A stretch of DNA of 9,374 bases from Desulfuromusa sp. (GTDB lineage Bacteria > Desulfobacterota > Desulfuromonadia > Desulfuromonadales > Geopsychrobacteraceae). Numbering within the stretch: position 1 is the first letter of the stretch; each line of letters begins with the position of its first letter. This document shows, piece after piece, positions 1 through 6,701 of this stretch. The stretch covers positions 1 through 9,374 of the forward strand of contig JAUVCS010000023.1 of assembly GCA_030590745.1 (NCBI GenBank), in the 5' to 3' direction. The notes under the pieces were generated by a model that was not told the DNA's origin, made no database searches, and was given only the letters and a program-made list of their open reading frames with translations. The position numbers and the translations under genes were made by a program.

Positions 1-315
1 TCTTTGGCCATCGGTAAAAAAGGGCAGAATGTCCGTCTTGCAGCAAAGCTGATCGGCTGGAAGATTGATATCAAGAGTGAAACGCGTGCCCAGGAAGAGG
101 AGCAGGAAGAGAATAATCAGGAGGCTGACGAAGAGTCAGAAGTTAGTGCGGATCTGGCTGATGCCGAAGCTGCTGAAGTGGAAACTGCTGAAGTGGAAAC
201 TGATGAGGCTGCTGAACCGTCTGAAGTTGAAGAAGCTCTGACTGATGAAGGGGTTGTTGAAGTGGAAACTGAGGTTGTCGCCGATGAGTCGACAACCGAT
301 AAAAATGAAGATTAA
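1..315 (+). CDS. nusA: Transcription termination/antitermination factor NusA, C-terminal part (5' end outside window)
   Basis: NusA binds RNA polymerase and nascent RNA and controls pausing, termination and antitermination. Only the last 104 codons are present. The frame is open from base 1 and ends at TAA 313-315. The first ~27 residues are the end of the last KH domain: [10 protein letters not shown] carries the GxxG loop (G5-KK-G8), and [15 protein letters not shown] is the typical NusA continuation. The remaining ~75 residues are a low-complexity tail very rich in Glu, Asp, Ala and Val, with a tandem AEVET repeat encoded at 172-201. Many proteobacterial NusA proteins carry C-terminal acidic extensions; this one looks disordered rather than like the folded acidic repeats of E. 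coli NusA. The stop lies 13 bases before ylxR, as expected for the nusA-infB operon. Family assignment is firm; the role of the tail is unknown. Confidence 0.95.
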   Translation, partial: SLAIGKKGQNVRLAAKLIGWKIDIKSETRAQEEEQEENNQEADEESEVSADLADAEAAEVETAEVETDEAAEPSEVEEALTDEGVVEVETEVVADESTTDKNED

Positions 316-328
316 CTTGTAATCCTTT

Positions 329-925
329 ATGAATGATGTAGAGAAAGGCCCACAGCGCACCTGCATAGCATGTCGTCAGACAAAAGATAAAAAACAACTG
401 GTTCGTTACGTTGTTGCCCCGGATGGGGCGGTTATGGTTGATTATCTGCAGCGGTTGCCCGGACGTGGTGCTTATACCTGTATTGAGAAACAATGTTTGC
501 TTGATGCAGTCAAGAAGAATAGTTTTCAGCGTTGTTTTAAAGGTCAGTGTCCCCTGGTTGATTCCATACAATTAGTCGGACAGGTGACTCAGGCTGTTGA
601 GAAAAAAATTACGAGTTTAATCGGTATGGCTCGTAAATCGAAACAATTTATTGCCGGGAGTAACGCTGTTATTGAAGCGCTAAGAAAAGGTTCGCCTTTA
701 GCGCTGATTATAACCGCCACAGATATATCAACCACCATAGAGAAAAAAATTGCAGCACTAGCGCTTCGAAAGCATATTGATACAGCCTGTTTCTATGATA
801 AACAGACGATGGGTCAGTTGCTTGGTAAAGAAGAGCGGAGTGTTGTAGCGATTCAGACCGGTTTATTGGCTGACTCGCTGCTGAAACAATTACACCTGTA
901 TAGAGAACTGGTAAGGGAGAATTGA
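329..925 (+). CDS. ylxR: YlxR (DUF448) RNA-binding protein fused to a YlxQ/L7Ae-like domain
   Basis: This is a small nucleic-acid-binding protein of 198 residues with two domains. Residues ~8-80 are YlxR/DUF448: RTCIACR with C12 and C15, the signature PGRGAYTC at 44-51, and C51 and C56. Residues ~92-190 are an L7Ae/L30e-type domain, recognisable from [18 protein letters not shown] and the later [18 protein letters not shown] stretch. In Bacillus the two parts are separate neighbouring genes (ylxR, ylxQ); here they are one reading frame. YlxR in Firmicutes has been reported to modulate RNase P (RnpM); transfer of that role to this protein is inference. The ATG at 329 is the only reasonable start, because an in-frame stop at 320-322 blocks extension and there is no strong Shine-Dalgarno. 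It is probably translated by coupling to nusA. Its TGA shares a base with the infB ATG. Confidence 0.93.
   Translation: MNDVEKGPQRTCIACRQTKDKKQLVRYVVAPDGAVMVDYLQRLPGRGAYTCIEKQCLLDAVKKNSFQRCFKGQCPLVDSIQLVGQVTQAVEKKITSLIGMARKSKQFIAGSNAVIEALRKGSPLALIITATDISTTIEKKIAALALRKHIDTACFYDKQTMGQLLGKEERSVVAIQTGLLADSLLKQLHLYRELVREN
914..920 (+). promoter_or_regulatory. Ribosome binding site that fixes the infB start
   Basis: AGGGAGA lies four bases before ATG 925. The other possible in-frame start, TTG 922, would sit only one base after it, which is too close. ATG 925 overlaps the ylxR stop as TGATG, a usual coupled arrangement. Confidence 0.7.
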
Positions 926-3615
926 TGGGCAAGGTAAGGGTATACGAACTCGCAAAGAACATGGGACTCGAAAATAAAGAGTTATTGACCAAGCTTGCAG
1001 AAGCTGGCATCGAAGTTTCGTCCCATTCAAGTTCTCTGGCTGATGATGATGTGCAGAAGCTTAATGATTTCATCAATCCACCGAAACAGAAAGTTGAAGA
1101 AGCGGTGATAAAGCCGGGGATTATCAGGCGGCGGCGTAAAGTGGTTCGCGAACCGGTTCCTGAACCCCCTGAGGTGGTTGAGTCTCCAGTAACGGAAGCT
1201 CCTGCTGTAGAGGCCGCTTCTGCTGTTGCAGTGGCCAGCACTCCGACTGAAGAACCGCAAGGTGAAGTGACAGAAAATGTAGTTACAGCCACAGTTGATG
1301 AGAGTGCTCAGGTTGTTGTAGCTGAGCAATCTGATGACGAAAGTCAGCAAGTAGAAAAAGTTTCCAAGAAAGAGACTGCAGAAGCCCCTCAGGACTCTGT
1401 AGCAAAACCGCAGAAAGTAAAAAAACCGGTTGAGGAAAAAGTGACCGGTGACCACGCTAAGATTCTTGGCCGGGTTGAGCTGCCAAAGACGGTACTGGCC
1501 GGGCAACGTAAGCCCCGAACCGGTGATCGTCCCGCCCGTCAGGATAGGAAAACCGGTGCAGCAGCACGCCCTGCTCATCGTCCTGCGGCAGCTCCGAGCC
1601 GTGGAAATAAACGGGTTGATCCTGCTCCGTTGGCACCAGTCGAACAGCCCCTCCCTGAAAAAGAAGGACGGAATAAAAAACGTAATAAAGGACGGCGCGG
1701 AGATGGTGCTGAGCCTCGGGATGGGCGGGTTTCCCGGCGTGGACGGCGGGTTGAAGTATTTGAACCCGGACGTGCCGGGCAGAAAAAGAAGCGGGGTGGA
1801 AGACAGAATAAGCAGAGTAAACAAACTGAGGTGACGGTCAGTAAAGCAATCAAGAGGGTGGTTCGAATCAGTGATTCAATCACCGTCGGTGAATTAGCTA
1901 AAAGGATGGGGGTTAAAGCCAAGGAACTGATTGCCGAATTAATGCGTCAGGGGTCAATGGTGACGATCAACCATCCCCTTGATTTTGACTCCGCAGCAAT
2001 CCTGGCTACAGAATTTAATCATGAAGTTGAAAATGTTGCTTTTGATGAAGAGACAATTCTCGAAGTTACCCCCTCCAAAGAAGTAGAAGATAAGGCCGAA
2101 GATCTTGAAACAAGACCGCCGGTTGTCACCATCATGGGTCATGTTGATCATGGTAAAACCAGTCTGCTTGATGCCATTCGGGAAGCGAATGTTACCGCGG
2201 GTGAAGCTGGTGGAATTACTCAGCACATCGGTGCTTATGATGTTGAAGTTGGCGGCCAGAAAATCACATTTCTCGATACTCCCGGTCACGAAGCTTTTAC
2301 CGCAATGCGGGCCCGTGGTGCTGGAGTAACCGACATCGTTATTCTGGTTGTTGCCGCAGATGACGGGGTTATGCCACAGACAAAAGAGGCTATCAGCCAC
2401 TCAAAAGCTGCAGGAGTTCCGCTGATTATTGCAGTCAATAAAATTGATAAACCTGACGCAAATCCTGAACGGGTCAAGCAGGAATTGACCGAATATGAAC
2501 TTGTCCCTGAAGAGTGGGGTGGTGATACCATCTTTGTTGATGTTTCAGCCAAGCAAAAAACCAATCTTGATACATTGCTGGAAATGATCCTCCTTCAGGC
2601 TGAAGTTCTTGAACTGAAAGCTAATCCGAACAAACGGGCCAAAGGTTCAATCATTGAAGCTCGTCTTGATAAGGGGCGTGGCCCGATTGCAACTGTTCTG
2701 GTCCAGGATGGAACCTTGAAAATCGGCGATGCCATTGTGGCCGGTTTACATTATGGGCGGGTTCGCTCAATGATTACGGCAACCGGTTCTCAGGTGAAAG
2801 AAGCCGGTCCGTCATTCCCGGTTGAAGTCACCGGTCTGGGTGGGGTACCAAACGCAGGTGATTTATTCAACTCTGTAGAAAATGAAAAATCGGCAAAGGA
2901 AGTTTCACAGCATCGTCAGTCGAAGCAGCGTGAGAATGAGCTTTCGAAACATAGTAAAGTTTCACTTGATCAGCTATTTGCCAAAATGCAGGAAGGGGTT
3001 GTTGAGGAACTCTCGGTTATCGTCAAGGCTGATGTTCAGGGTTCTGTAGAGGCAGTTCGTGATGCTCTGGAGAAACTGTCAACAGATGCTTGTCGCTTGA
3101 ACGTCCTCCATACCGGCGTTGGTGGAATAACGGAAAGTGATGTAACCCTGGCGACCGCATCGAATGCGATCGTTCTTGGCTTCAATATCCGTCCTGAAAC
3201 CAAAGCGAAAACATTGGCAGAAGTTGAATCGGTTGATATCCGCCTCTACTCGGTTATTTATGACGCAGTAAATGACATCCGTGATGCTATGGAAGGGTTG
3301 TTGGCACCGACACTGAAAGAGAACGAACTGGGTCGAGTTGAGATCCGTGATACTTTTCACGTCTCCCGCGTTGGAACGATTGCCGGATGTTATGTTGTGG
3401 ATGGTAAAATCGTTCGCAATGCTCAAACCCGTCTGGTCCGGGACAATATCGTGGTCTGGGAAGGCAAGCTGAGCTCTCTGAAACGTTTCAAGGATGATGT
3501 CAAAGAGGTGGGCAATGGTTATGAGTGTGGCATCGGTCTGGATAAATACAATGACATCAAAATCGGTGACATCCTTGAGGTGTTTGAGATAGAAGAGGTC
3601 AAGACCTCTCTTTAA
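925..3615 (+). CDS. infB: Translation initiation factor IF-2
   Basis: This GTPase brings initiator fMet-tRNA to the 30S subunit and promotes 70S joining. It has 896 residues, close to the 890 of E. coli IF2. Residues 1-52 form an IF2_N domain ([20 protein letters not shown]). Residues ~53-170 are an acidic, Val/Glu/Ala-rich linker and ~171-310 a Lys/Arg/Gly-rich linker. A second IF2_N domain occupies ~316-372. The G domain is complete: G1 GHVDHGKT 405-412, G2 GGITQHIG 429-436, G3 DTPGH 451-455, G4 NKID 505-508, G5 SAK 541-543. Domain II begins near 575, domain III near 693 (ADVQGSVEA), and domain IV, the fMet-tRNA-binding part, covers ~793-896. ATG 925 is preferred over TTG 922 because of ribosome-binding-site spacing and the usual [11 protein letters not shown] start. 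A short palindrome spans the last codons. Identification is certain. Confidence 0.98.
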   Translation: MGKVRVYELAKNMGLENKELLTKLAEAGIEVSSHSSSLADDDVQKLNDFINPPKQKVEEAVIKPGIIRRRRKVVREPVPEPPEVVESPVTEAPAVEAASAVAVASTPTEEPQGEVTENVVTATVDESAQVVVAEQSDDESQQVEKVSKKETAEAPQDSVAKPQKVKKPVEEKVTGDHAKILGRVELPKTVLAGQRKPRTGDRPARQDRKTGAAARPAHRPAAAPSRGNKRVDPAPLAPVEQPLPEKEGRNKKRNKGRRGDGAEPRDGRVSRRGRRVEVFEPGRAGQKKKRGGRQNKQSKQTEVTVSKAIKRVVRISDSITVGELAKRMGVKAKELIAELMRQGSMVTINHPLDFDSAAILATEFNHEVENVAFDEETILEVTPSKEVEDKAEDLETRPPVVTIMGHVDHGKTSLLDAIREANVTAGEAGGITQHIGAYDVEVGGQKITFLDTPGHEAFTAMRARGAGVTDIVILVVAADDGVMPQTKEAISHSKAAGVPLIIAVNKIDKPDANPERVKQELTEYELVPEEWGGDTIFVDVSAKQKTNLDTLLEMILLQAEVLELKANPNKRAKGSIIEARLDKGRGPIATVLVQDGTLKIGDAIVAGLHYGRVRSMITATGSQVKEAGPSFPVEVTGLGGVPNAGDLFNSVENEKSAKEVSQHRQSKQRENELSKHSKVSLDQLFAKMQEGVVEELSVIVKADVQGSVEAVRDALEKLSTDACRLNVLHTGVGGITESDVTLATASNAIVLGFNIRPETKAKTLAEVESVDIRLYSVIYDAVNDIRDAMEGLLAPTLKENELGRVEIRDTFHVSRVGTIAGCYVVDGKIVRNAQTRLVRDNIVVWEGKLSSLKRFKDDVKEVGNGYECGIGLDKYNDIKIGDILEVFEIEEVKTSL
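3594..3609 (+). repeat. Palindrome over the last codons of infB
   Basis: AGAGGTC and GACCTCT flank a central AA, giving a 6-bp hairpin with a CAAG tetraloop (3594-3599 with 3604-3609). Only CTTTAA follows, so a true intrinsic terminator is unlikely. It could be an RNA stability or processing element, or chance. Confidence 0.45.
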
Positions 3616-3636
3616 TACGAGAATTGGTAGACAATC

Positions 3637-3939
3637 ATGGTTGTTGGTGTCATCCGCATTGATTTGCGTTTGTTCGATACCCATTCCCTGAAGCAGAAAC
3701 GCTCTCAGGTCAGTCGCCTTTTGAACCGTTTGCGTTCCAGGTTCCCGGTTTCAGTTGCGGAAGTTGGTCACTTGGACCTGTTACAGCGAACCCTTATCGG
3801 TGCCAGTATGATGGCAGGAACCGAAACCCTAATTCAGTCTGTTTTCAAGAATCTTGAGGAAGAATTGTACTCATCCGGGATTGTTGAAATTATTGAATTG
3901 GACATTGAGTTTATATATTATGGAGAAAATATCCGTTGA
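3637..3939 (+). CDS. ylxP: DUF503 family protein (YlxP-like)
   Basis: This 100-residue protein belongs to the DUF503/YlxP family, which is commonly encoded between infB and rbfA. The family is recognised from the N-terminal VVGVIRIDLRLFDTHSLKQK, a strand and the HSLKxKR turn, followed by RLRSRFPVSVAEV and DLLQRTLIGASMM. These are the conserved blocks of the family, which usually runs to about 90-100 residues. Biochemical function is not established. Its constant place beside rbfA suggests a link to ribosome assembly or translation, but that is inference. There is no signal peptide or membrane segment, so it should be cytosolic. It begins 21 bases after infB with only a weak purine-rich sequence (GGTAG) before ATG 3637. 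Its TGA overlaps the TTG start of rbfA, so the two are probably translationally coupled. Confidence 0.9.
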   Translation: MVVGVIRIDLRLFDTHSLKQKRSQVSRLLNRLRSRFPVSVAEVGHLDLLQRTLIGASMMAGTETLIQSVFKNLEEELYSSGIVEIIELDIEFIYYGENIR

Positions 3940-4304
3940 GTAGTTATCGACCTGAACGCGTTGGCGAGCAGATATATAAGGAGACAGTCCGTTTATTAAT
4001 GTACGGCATCAAGGATCCACGTGTTGCTCCAGTGACCTTGACCGGAGTGCAGATGTCCCGCGATATCAGTTCTGCAAAAATTTATTTTACCGTCAGTGAC
4101 GAGGCTACCGAGCGAAAAAATGCCGAACAAGGGCTCAAAAGTGCGGCCCCTTATATCCGTCGAGAATTAGGGAAGTTATTGGAGCTTCGCTTTGTCCCTA
4201 ATATCTATTTTAAATTTGATGCATCTATCGGTTATGGTCAGAAGATTGATGCTTTGCTGCACCAGGTGCGGGACGATTTAGATGCCAGTTCAACAGATTG
4301 TTGA
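3936..4304 (+). CDS. rbfA: 30S ribosome-binding factor RbfA
   Basis: RbfA is a small KH-type protein that binds immature 30S subunits and helps mature the 5' end of 16S rRNA; it is also linked to cold adaptation. The 122-residue protein matches the family along its length: RPERVGEQIYKETVRLL at the N terminus, GIKDPRVAPVTLTGVQMSRDIS, AKIYFTVSD, and YIRRELGKLLELRFVPNIYF. The start is TTG 3936, overlapping the preceding TGA. It is supported by GGAG at 3922-3925 (10-base spacer) and by the need to include the first conserved helix; the first in-frame ATG codes for a Met inside that core. Where family members usually have an Ala-x-Gly kink in the KH fold, this protein has A70-A71-P72. The 3' end overlaps nrnA by 23 bases in another frame, which implies coupled translation. 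Confidence 0.95.
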   Translation: MSSYRPERVGEQIYKETVRLLMYGIKDPRVAPVTLTGVQMSRDISSAKIYFTVSDEATERKNAEQGLKSAAPYIRRELGKLLELRFVPNIYFKFDASIGYGQKIDALLHQVRDDLDASSTDC

Positions 4305-5232
4305 AAAGATCAGGGATAATCAACGCTTTCTGGTTGTTGCCCATCGTAATCCAGATGGTGATGCAATTGGATCAACCGTTGCGTTAGCACTGGCTCTGCA
4401 GGATATGGGGAAGGATGTTGTTGCCTACAACGCCGATCCAGTTCCTGAAGTGATGCAGTTTCTCCCGCAATATTCTGTACTCCGCAACACCCTGCCAGAA
4501 AACTCAGATTTTGATATCGCTTTTGTTCTTGATGCAGGAGAGCTTGAACGGACAGCACTGCCGGTCCGGGATCTTGCCCGGACGATCATTAATATTGATC
4601 ATCACCCCTTTTCTAATTTCGGTGATCTTTGTTATGTCGATACCAGTGCCTGTGCTACCGCTGTTTTGATCTACAGGATATTGAAAGCTTGCCAGTATCA
4701 GCCCAGTTTAGCTGTCGCCAAAGCCCTCTATCTTGGTATTCTGTCAGATACCGGATCCTTTCGCTATTCCAGTTCTAATCAGGAAGCGTTTATTGTTGCC
4801 GGTGAATTGGTTGGGCTGGGTGTCGATCCCTGGGAAGTTTCGAGTAATCTCTATGAAAGTAATGCTCCAGAACGGATGCTCCTGCTCAGTCTGGTATTAC
4901 CCTCTTTGCAGATTTCAACCTGTGGCCGTTATGCTTCCATTGCTATGACTCTGGATACACTGAAAAGATCTGGAGCCTCTGACGAGCATTCAGATGGTTT
5001 TGTTAACTACCCACGCTCTATTAGCGGAGTTGAAGTTGCTCTTTTTATTCATCAAATCTCTGAAAATCTCTATAAAATAAGTTTTCGTTCAAGAGGAGCC
5101 ATTGATGTCGGGTCTCTATCCCGCGAGCTTGGTGGTGGTGGCCATCATAATGCTGCCGGTGCTAAAATAAATGGAACTTTAGACGAAGTTAAAAAATCTG
5201 TTTTCACCCTGCTTGACCAGATCTTCAGCTGA
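4282..5232 (+). CDS. nrnA: DHH/DHHA1 phosphoesterase, NrnA-type oligoribonuclease/pAp phosphatase
   Basis: This is a 316-residue DHH-superfamily enzyme of the NrnA type. Such enzymes hydrolyse very short oligoribonucleotides and, in characterised members, convert 3'-phosphoadenosine 5'-phosphate to AMP; some relatives cleave cyclic-dinucleotide products. The DHH metal-binding motifs are intact: HRNPDGDAIGS at 21-31, D84 in VLDAGE, D106-H107-H108 followed by a conserved DTSACATA block, and D156 in SDTGSFRY. The C-terminal DHHA1 domain (~220-316) carries the substrate-binding GGGGHH at 284-289, then NAAGA. ATG 4282 lies 22 bases inside rbfA, with a GGGA-type ribosome binding site 8 bases upstream. 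It sits just ahead of truB and near pnp, so it may finish RNA decay begun by PNPase. The exact substrate preference cannot be read from sequence. Confidence 0.92.
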   Translation: MPVQQIVEKIRDNQRFLVVAHRNPDGDAIGSTVALALALQDMGKDVVAYNADPVPEVMQFLPQYSVLRNTLPENSDFDIAFVLDAGELERTALPVRDLARTIINIDHHPFSNFGDLCYVDTSACATAVLIYRILKACQYQPSLAVAKALYLGILSDTGSFRYSSSNQEAFIVAGELVGLGVDPWEVSSNLYESNAPERMLLLSLVLPSLQISTCGRYASIAMTLDTLKRSGASDEHSDGFVNYPRSISGVEVALFIHQISENLYKISFRSRGAIDVGSLSRELGGGGHHNAAGAKINGTLDEVKKSVFTLLDQIFS

Positions 5233-5237
5233 TATTC

Positions 5238-6143
5238 GTGCACGGACTTCTTCTTGTCGATAAACCTGCCGGAATGACCTCCCATGATGTTGTTCGTCGA
5301 GTAAGATATATTTTTAAAACCCGCAAGGTTGGTCATGGTGGAACTCTCGATCCTCTTGCGACAGGGGTCCTGCCGGTTGCAATCGGGGATGGGACAAAGA
5401 TCCTGCAGTTTCTTCTGGCGGAAAACAAATCCTATCGTGCAACCTTCAAACTTGGAATCACAACAGATACTCTCGATGCTGATGGGGAGGTTCTGTTGAA
5501 ACGTACAGTTCCCCAGTTTACCCAGATAGAGCTAGAAGGTATTTGTGCCGAATTCAAGGGTGAGATTGAACAGTTGCCACCGATGTTTTCAGCCCTGAAA
5601 AAAGATGGTGTTCCCCTCTATAAATTAGCCCGTCAGGGGAAGACAGTTGACCGTGAGATGCGTCAGGTGACGATCAGTCGTTTGGATCTGATCGATTTTA
5701 ATCCTGAATCGGCAACGATTGAAGTTGATTGTAGCAAAGGGACCTATATTCGTACTCTGGTCAGTGATATTGGTGAACGATTAAACTGTGGTGCACACCT
5801 GACCGCACTGCGGCGTTTGAAAAGTGGTGAGTTTTCTATCGATGAGTGTTTGACTCTGGAAAAATTGCAACACTTAGAGAAGCCTTTGTCCGCTTTGCAT
5901 TCTCTGGATGAAGCATTACGTAATTATCCTGCAGTACAACTTAATTCGGCTGCGGCGAAGTCTCTGGAATTTGGAATTCCACCGGAGATGAGTCAGGTCG
6001 TGACCAACAAGGATCTTTCTGATGGAGAGGTGATCCGTTTGCAGATTGAAAATAAATTGGCGGCAATAGCACGTTACGTGCCGCTTCGCAGTAAAGAAAA
6101 ACGGGGTGACTTTGAATTGATCAAGGTTTTTGTCAGTCATTAA
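5238..6143 (+). CDS. truB: tRNA pseudouridine(55) synthase TruB
   Basis: TruB converts uridine 55 in the T-loop of tRNAs to pseudouridine and also acts as a tRNA chaperone. The 301-residue protein opens with HGLLLVDKPAGMTSHDVV (family motif I), then VGHGGTLDPLATGVLP with the catalytic aspartate D38. Downstream are SYRATFKLGITTDTLDADGE, the LPPMFSALKKDGVPLYKLAR block with its conserved Tyr, and CSKGTYIRTLVSDIG. The C-terminal ~80 residues match the usual small RNA-binding extension. The start is GTG 5238, only 5 bases after nrnA. An in-frame stop at 5214-5216 rules out a longer protein, and motif I starts at once. No strong Shine-Dalgarno is visible, so coupling to nrnA is likely. The ribF gene often found between truB and rpsO is absent. 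Confidence 0.97.
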   Translation: MHGLLLVDKPAGMTSHDVVRRVRYIFKTRKVGHGGTLDPLATGVLPVAIGDGTKILQFLLAENKSYRATFKLGITTDTLDADGEVLLKRTVPQFTQIELEGICAEFKGEIEQLPPMFSALKKDGVPLYKLARQGKTVDREMRQVTISRLDLIDFNPESATIEVDCSKGTYIRTLVSDIGERLNCGAHLTALRRLKSGEFSIDECLTLEKLQHLEKPLSALHSLDEALRNYPAVQLNSAAAKSLEFGIPPEMSQVVTNKDLSDGEVIRLQIENKLAAIARYVPLRSKEKRGDFELIKVFVSH

Positions 6144-6258
6144 AGAAGCAGTTTAATCTTTACAGCCGAACTTAAACTGTGGTAATTATTCCGTCTTGGA
6201 GAAAACGCTTTAAATAGCCACGCCACTGGCTTTATTGTAACTTAAAAAGGAGATTATC
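6144..6258 (+). promoter_or_regulatory. rpsO leader with two inverted repeats (candidate S15 autoregulatory RNA)
   Basis: This 115-base gap is AT-rich and non-coding. A perfect 8-bp inverted repeat, CAGTTTAA (6149-6156) with TTAAACTG (6172-6179), closes a 15-base loop, and a G-U pair extends it. A second hairpin is AGCCA (6216-6220), loop CGCCAC, TGGCT (6227-6231). AGCC at 6164-6167 in the first loop could alternatively pair with GGCT at 6228-6231, giving a pseudoknot or switch. The Shine-Dalgarno AAGGAGA (6247-6253) follows. S15 regulates its own mRNA through leader structures in several bacteria; application here is inference. I see no convincing sigma-70 promoter. Confidence 0.45.
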
Positions 6259-6525
6259 GTGCTCGGCACAGAACGCAAACAAGAAATCATTAATGAGTAT
6301 AAGCGTCATGAAGGGGATACCGGCTCACCAGAAGTACAAATTGCACTTCTGACAGAGCGGATTACTTACCTGACAGGACATTTTAAAACCCACAAAAAAG
6401 ATCATCATTCCCGCCGGGGGCTACTGAAAATGGTTGGCCAGCGACGGCGATTGCTTGATTACCTGATTAAGCAGGATGTCGAGCGCTATAGGACAATTAT
6501 TAAAGCTCTCGGTCTGCGTCGTTAA
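6259..6525 (+). CDS. rpsO: Small ribosomal subunit protein S15
   Basis: S15 is a primary 16S rRNA-binding protein of the 30S platform. The product has 88 residues (E. coli 89) and shows the full family pattern: [19 protein letters not shown], then [16 protein letters not shown] with the conserved rRNA-contacting His/Asp/Ser cluster, and [11 protein letters not shown] near the C terminus. The start is GTG 6259, preceded by a strong ribosome binding site, AAGGAGA, with a 5-base spacer. It is separated from truB by a 115-base leader with potential secondary structure, the usual place for autoregulation by S15. It is followed within 5 bases by an intrinsic terminator, so it probably ends the nusA-rpsO transcript, with readthrough or a separate promoter supplying pnp. 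Confidence 0.98.
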   Translation: MLGTERKQEIINEYKRHEGDTGSPEVQIALLTERITYLTGHFKTHKKDHHSRRGLLKMVGQRRRLLDYLIKQDVERYRTIIKALGLRR

Positions 6526-6529
6526 AATG

Positions 6530-6569
6530 AGCAGCATGTCCTGACGGGCATGCTGCTTTTGTCTTTTTA
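6530..6569 (+). terminator. Intrinsic terminator after rpsO
   Basis: AGCAGCATGTCC (6530-6541) pairs with GGGCATGCTGCT (6546-6557) around a TGAC tetraloop. The stem has 12 bp, including one G-U. A T-rich run, TTTTGTCTTTTT, follows at once. It lies 5 bases after the rpsO stop and separates rpsO from pnp, as in other bacteria with an rpsO-pnp terminator. Confidence 0.9.
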
Positions 6570-6662
6570 TTATCTGGCTGTGGAGGCTGTCCGGAGAGAA
6601 TTTCTGCCAATAGGGACAGAGATTGTCTCAGGCCAACCTCCTATAGCTTATATTACAGCGAA
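6570..6662 (+). promoter_or_regulatory. pnp 5' leader, predicted branched RNA fold
   Basis: The non-coding leader contains nested complementary blocks. GGAGG 6582-6586 pairs with CCTCC 6637-6641. Directly inside it, CTGTCC 6587-6592 pairs with GGACAG 6614-6619. GAGA 6619-6622 can pair with TCTC 6626-6629, competing for base 6619. GCT 6577-6579 with AGC 6645-6647 extends the outer stem past a small internal loop. In E. coli the pnp leader folds into a stem-loop cut by RNase III and used for PNPase autocontrol; a similar role here is inference. No clear promoter is visible. Confidence 0.45.
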
Positions 6663-6682
6663 GGTTCCATATGGATGGAACC
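6663..6682 (+). promoter_or_regulatory. Perfect hairpin just upstream of the pnp ribosome binding site
   Basis: GGTTCCAT (6663-6670) and ATGGAACC (6675-6682) form an uninterrupted 8-bp stem with an ATGG loop. It ends 6 bases before the pnp Shine-Dalgarno, where stem stability or protein binding could affect ribosome access. There is no T-run, so it is not a terminator. Confidence 0.6.
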
Positions 6683-6688
6683 AGTATT

Positions 6689-6696
6689 AAAGGAGA
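6689..6696 (+). promoter_or_regulatory. Ribosome binding site that fixes the pnp start
   Basis: AAAGGAGA lies 5 bases before ATG 6702. The longer in-frame choice, ATG 6675, would fall inside the 6663-6682 hairpin with no ribosome binding site, and would add nine residues that include the translated Shine-Dalgarno. Confidence 0.85.
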
Positions 6697-6701
6697 ACTA
6701 C

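Noticed and set aside
922..924. TTG as infB start
   Set aside because: Only one base separates it from the Shine-Dalgarno. ATG 925 gives proper spacing, the typical IF2 N terminus and a TGATG coupling overlap.
1027..1824. Long minus-strand open frame opposite the infB linker
   Set aside because: It lies wholly within a confident gene, has low-complexity Ser/Phe/Arg-rich sequence, no recognisable family and no ribosome binding site. It is a by-product of the biased codons on the + strand. The same applies to those at 708-1292 and 1575-1922.
6159..6189. TTTACA plus AATTAT as an rpsO promoter
   Set aside because: The -35 is fair, but the spacer is 19 bases and the -10 matches only four of six. 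It also overlaps the first leader hairpin. Not strong enough to call.
6623..6654. TTGTCT plus TATATT as a pnp promoter
   Set aside because: The spacing is 20 bases and the -35 is weak. Starting there would remove most of the structured leader. Not supported.
6675..6701. Nine-residue N-terminal extension of PNPase from ATG 6675
   Set aside because: The start lies inside a hairpin stem with no ribosome binding site, and the true Shine-Dalgarno would be translated. PNPases usually start close to the V-x-V-E-F strand.
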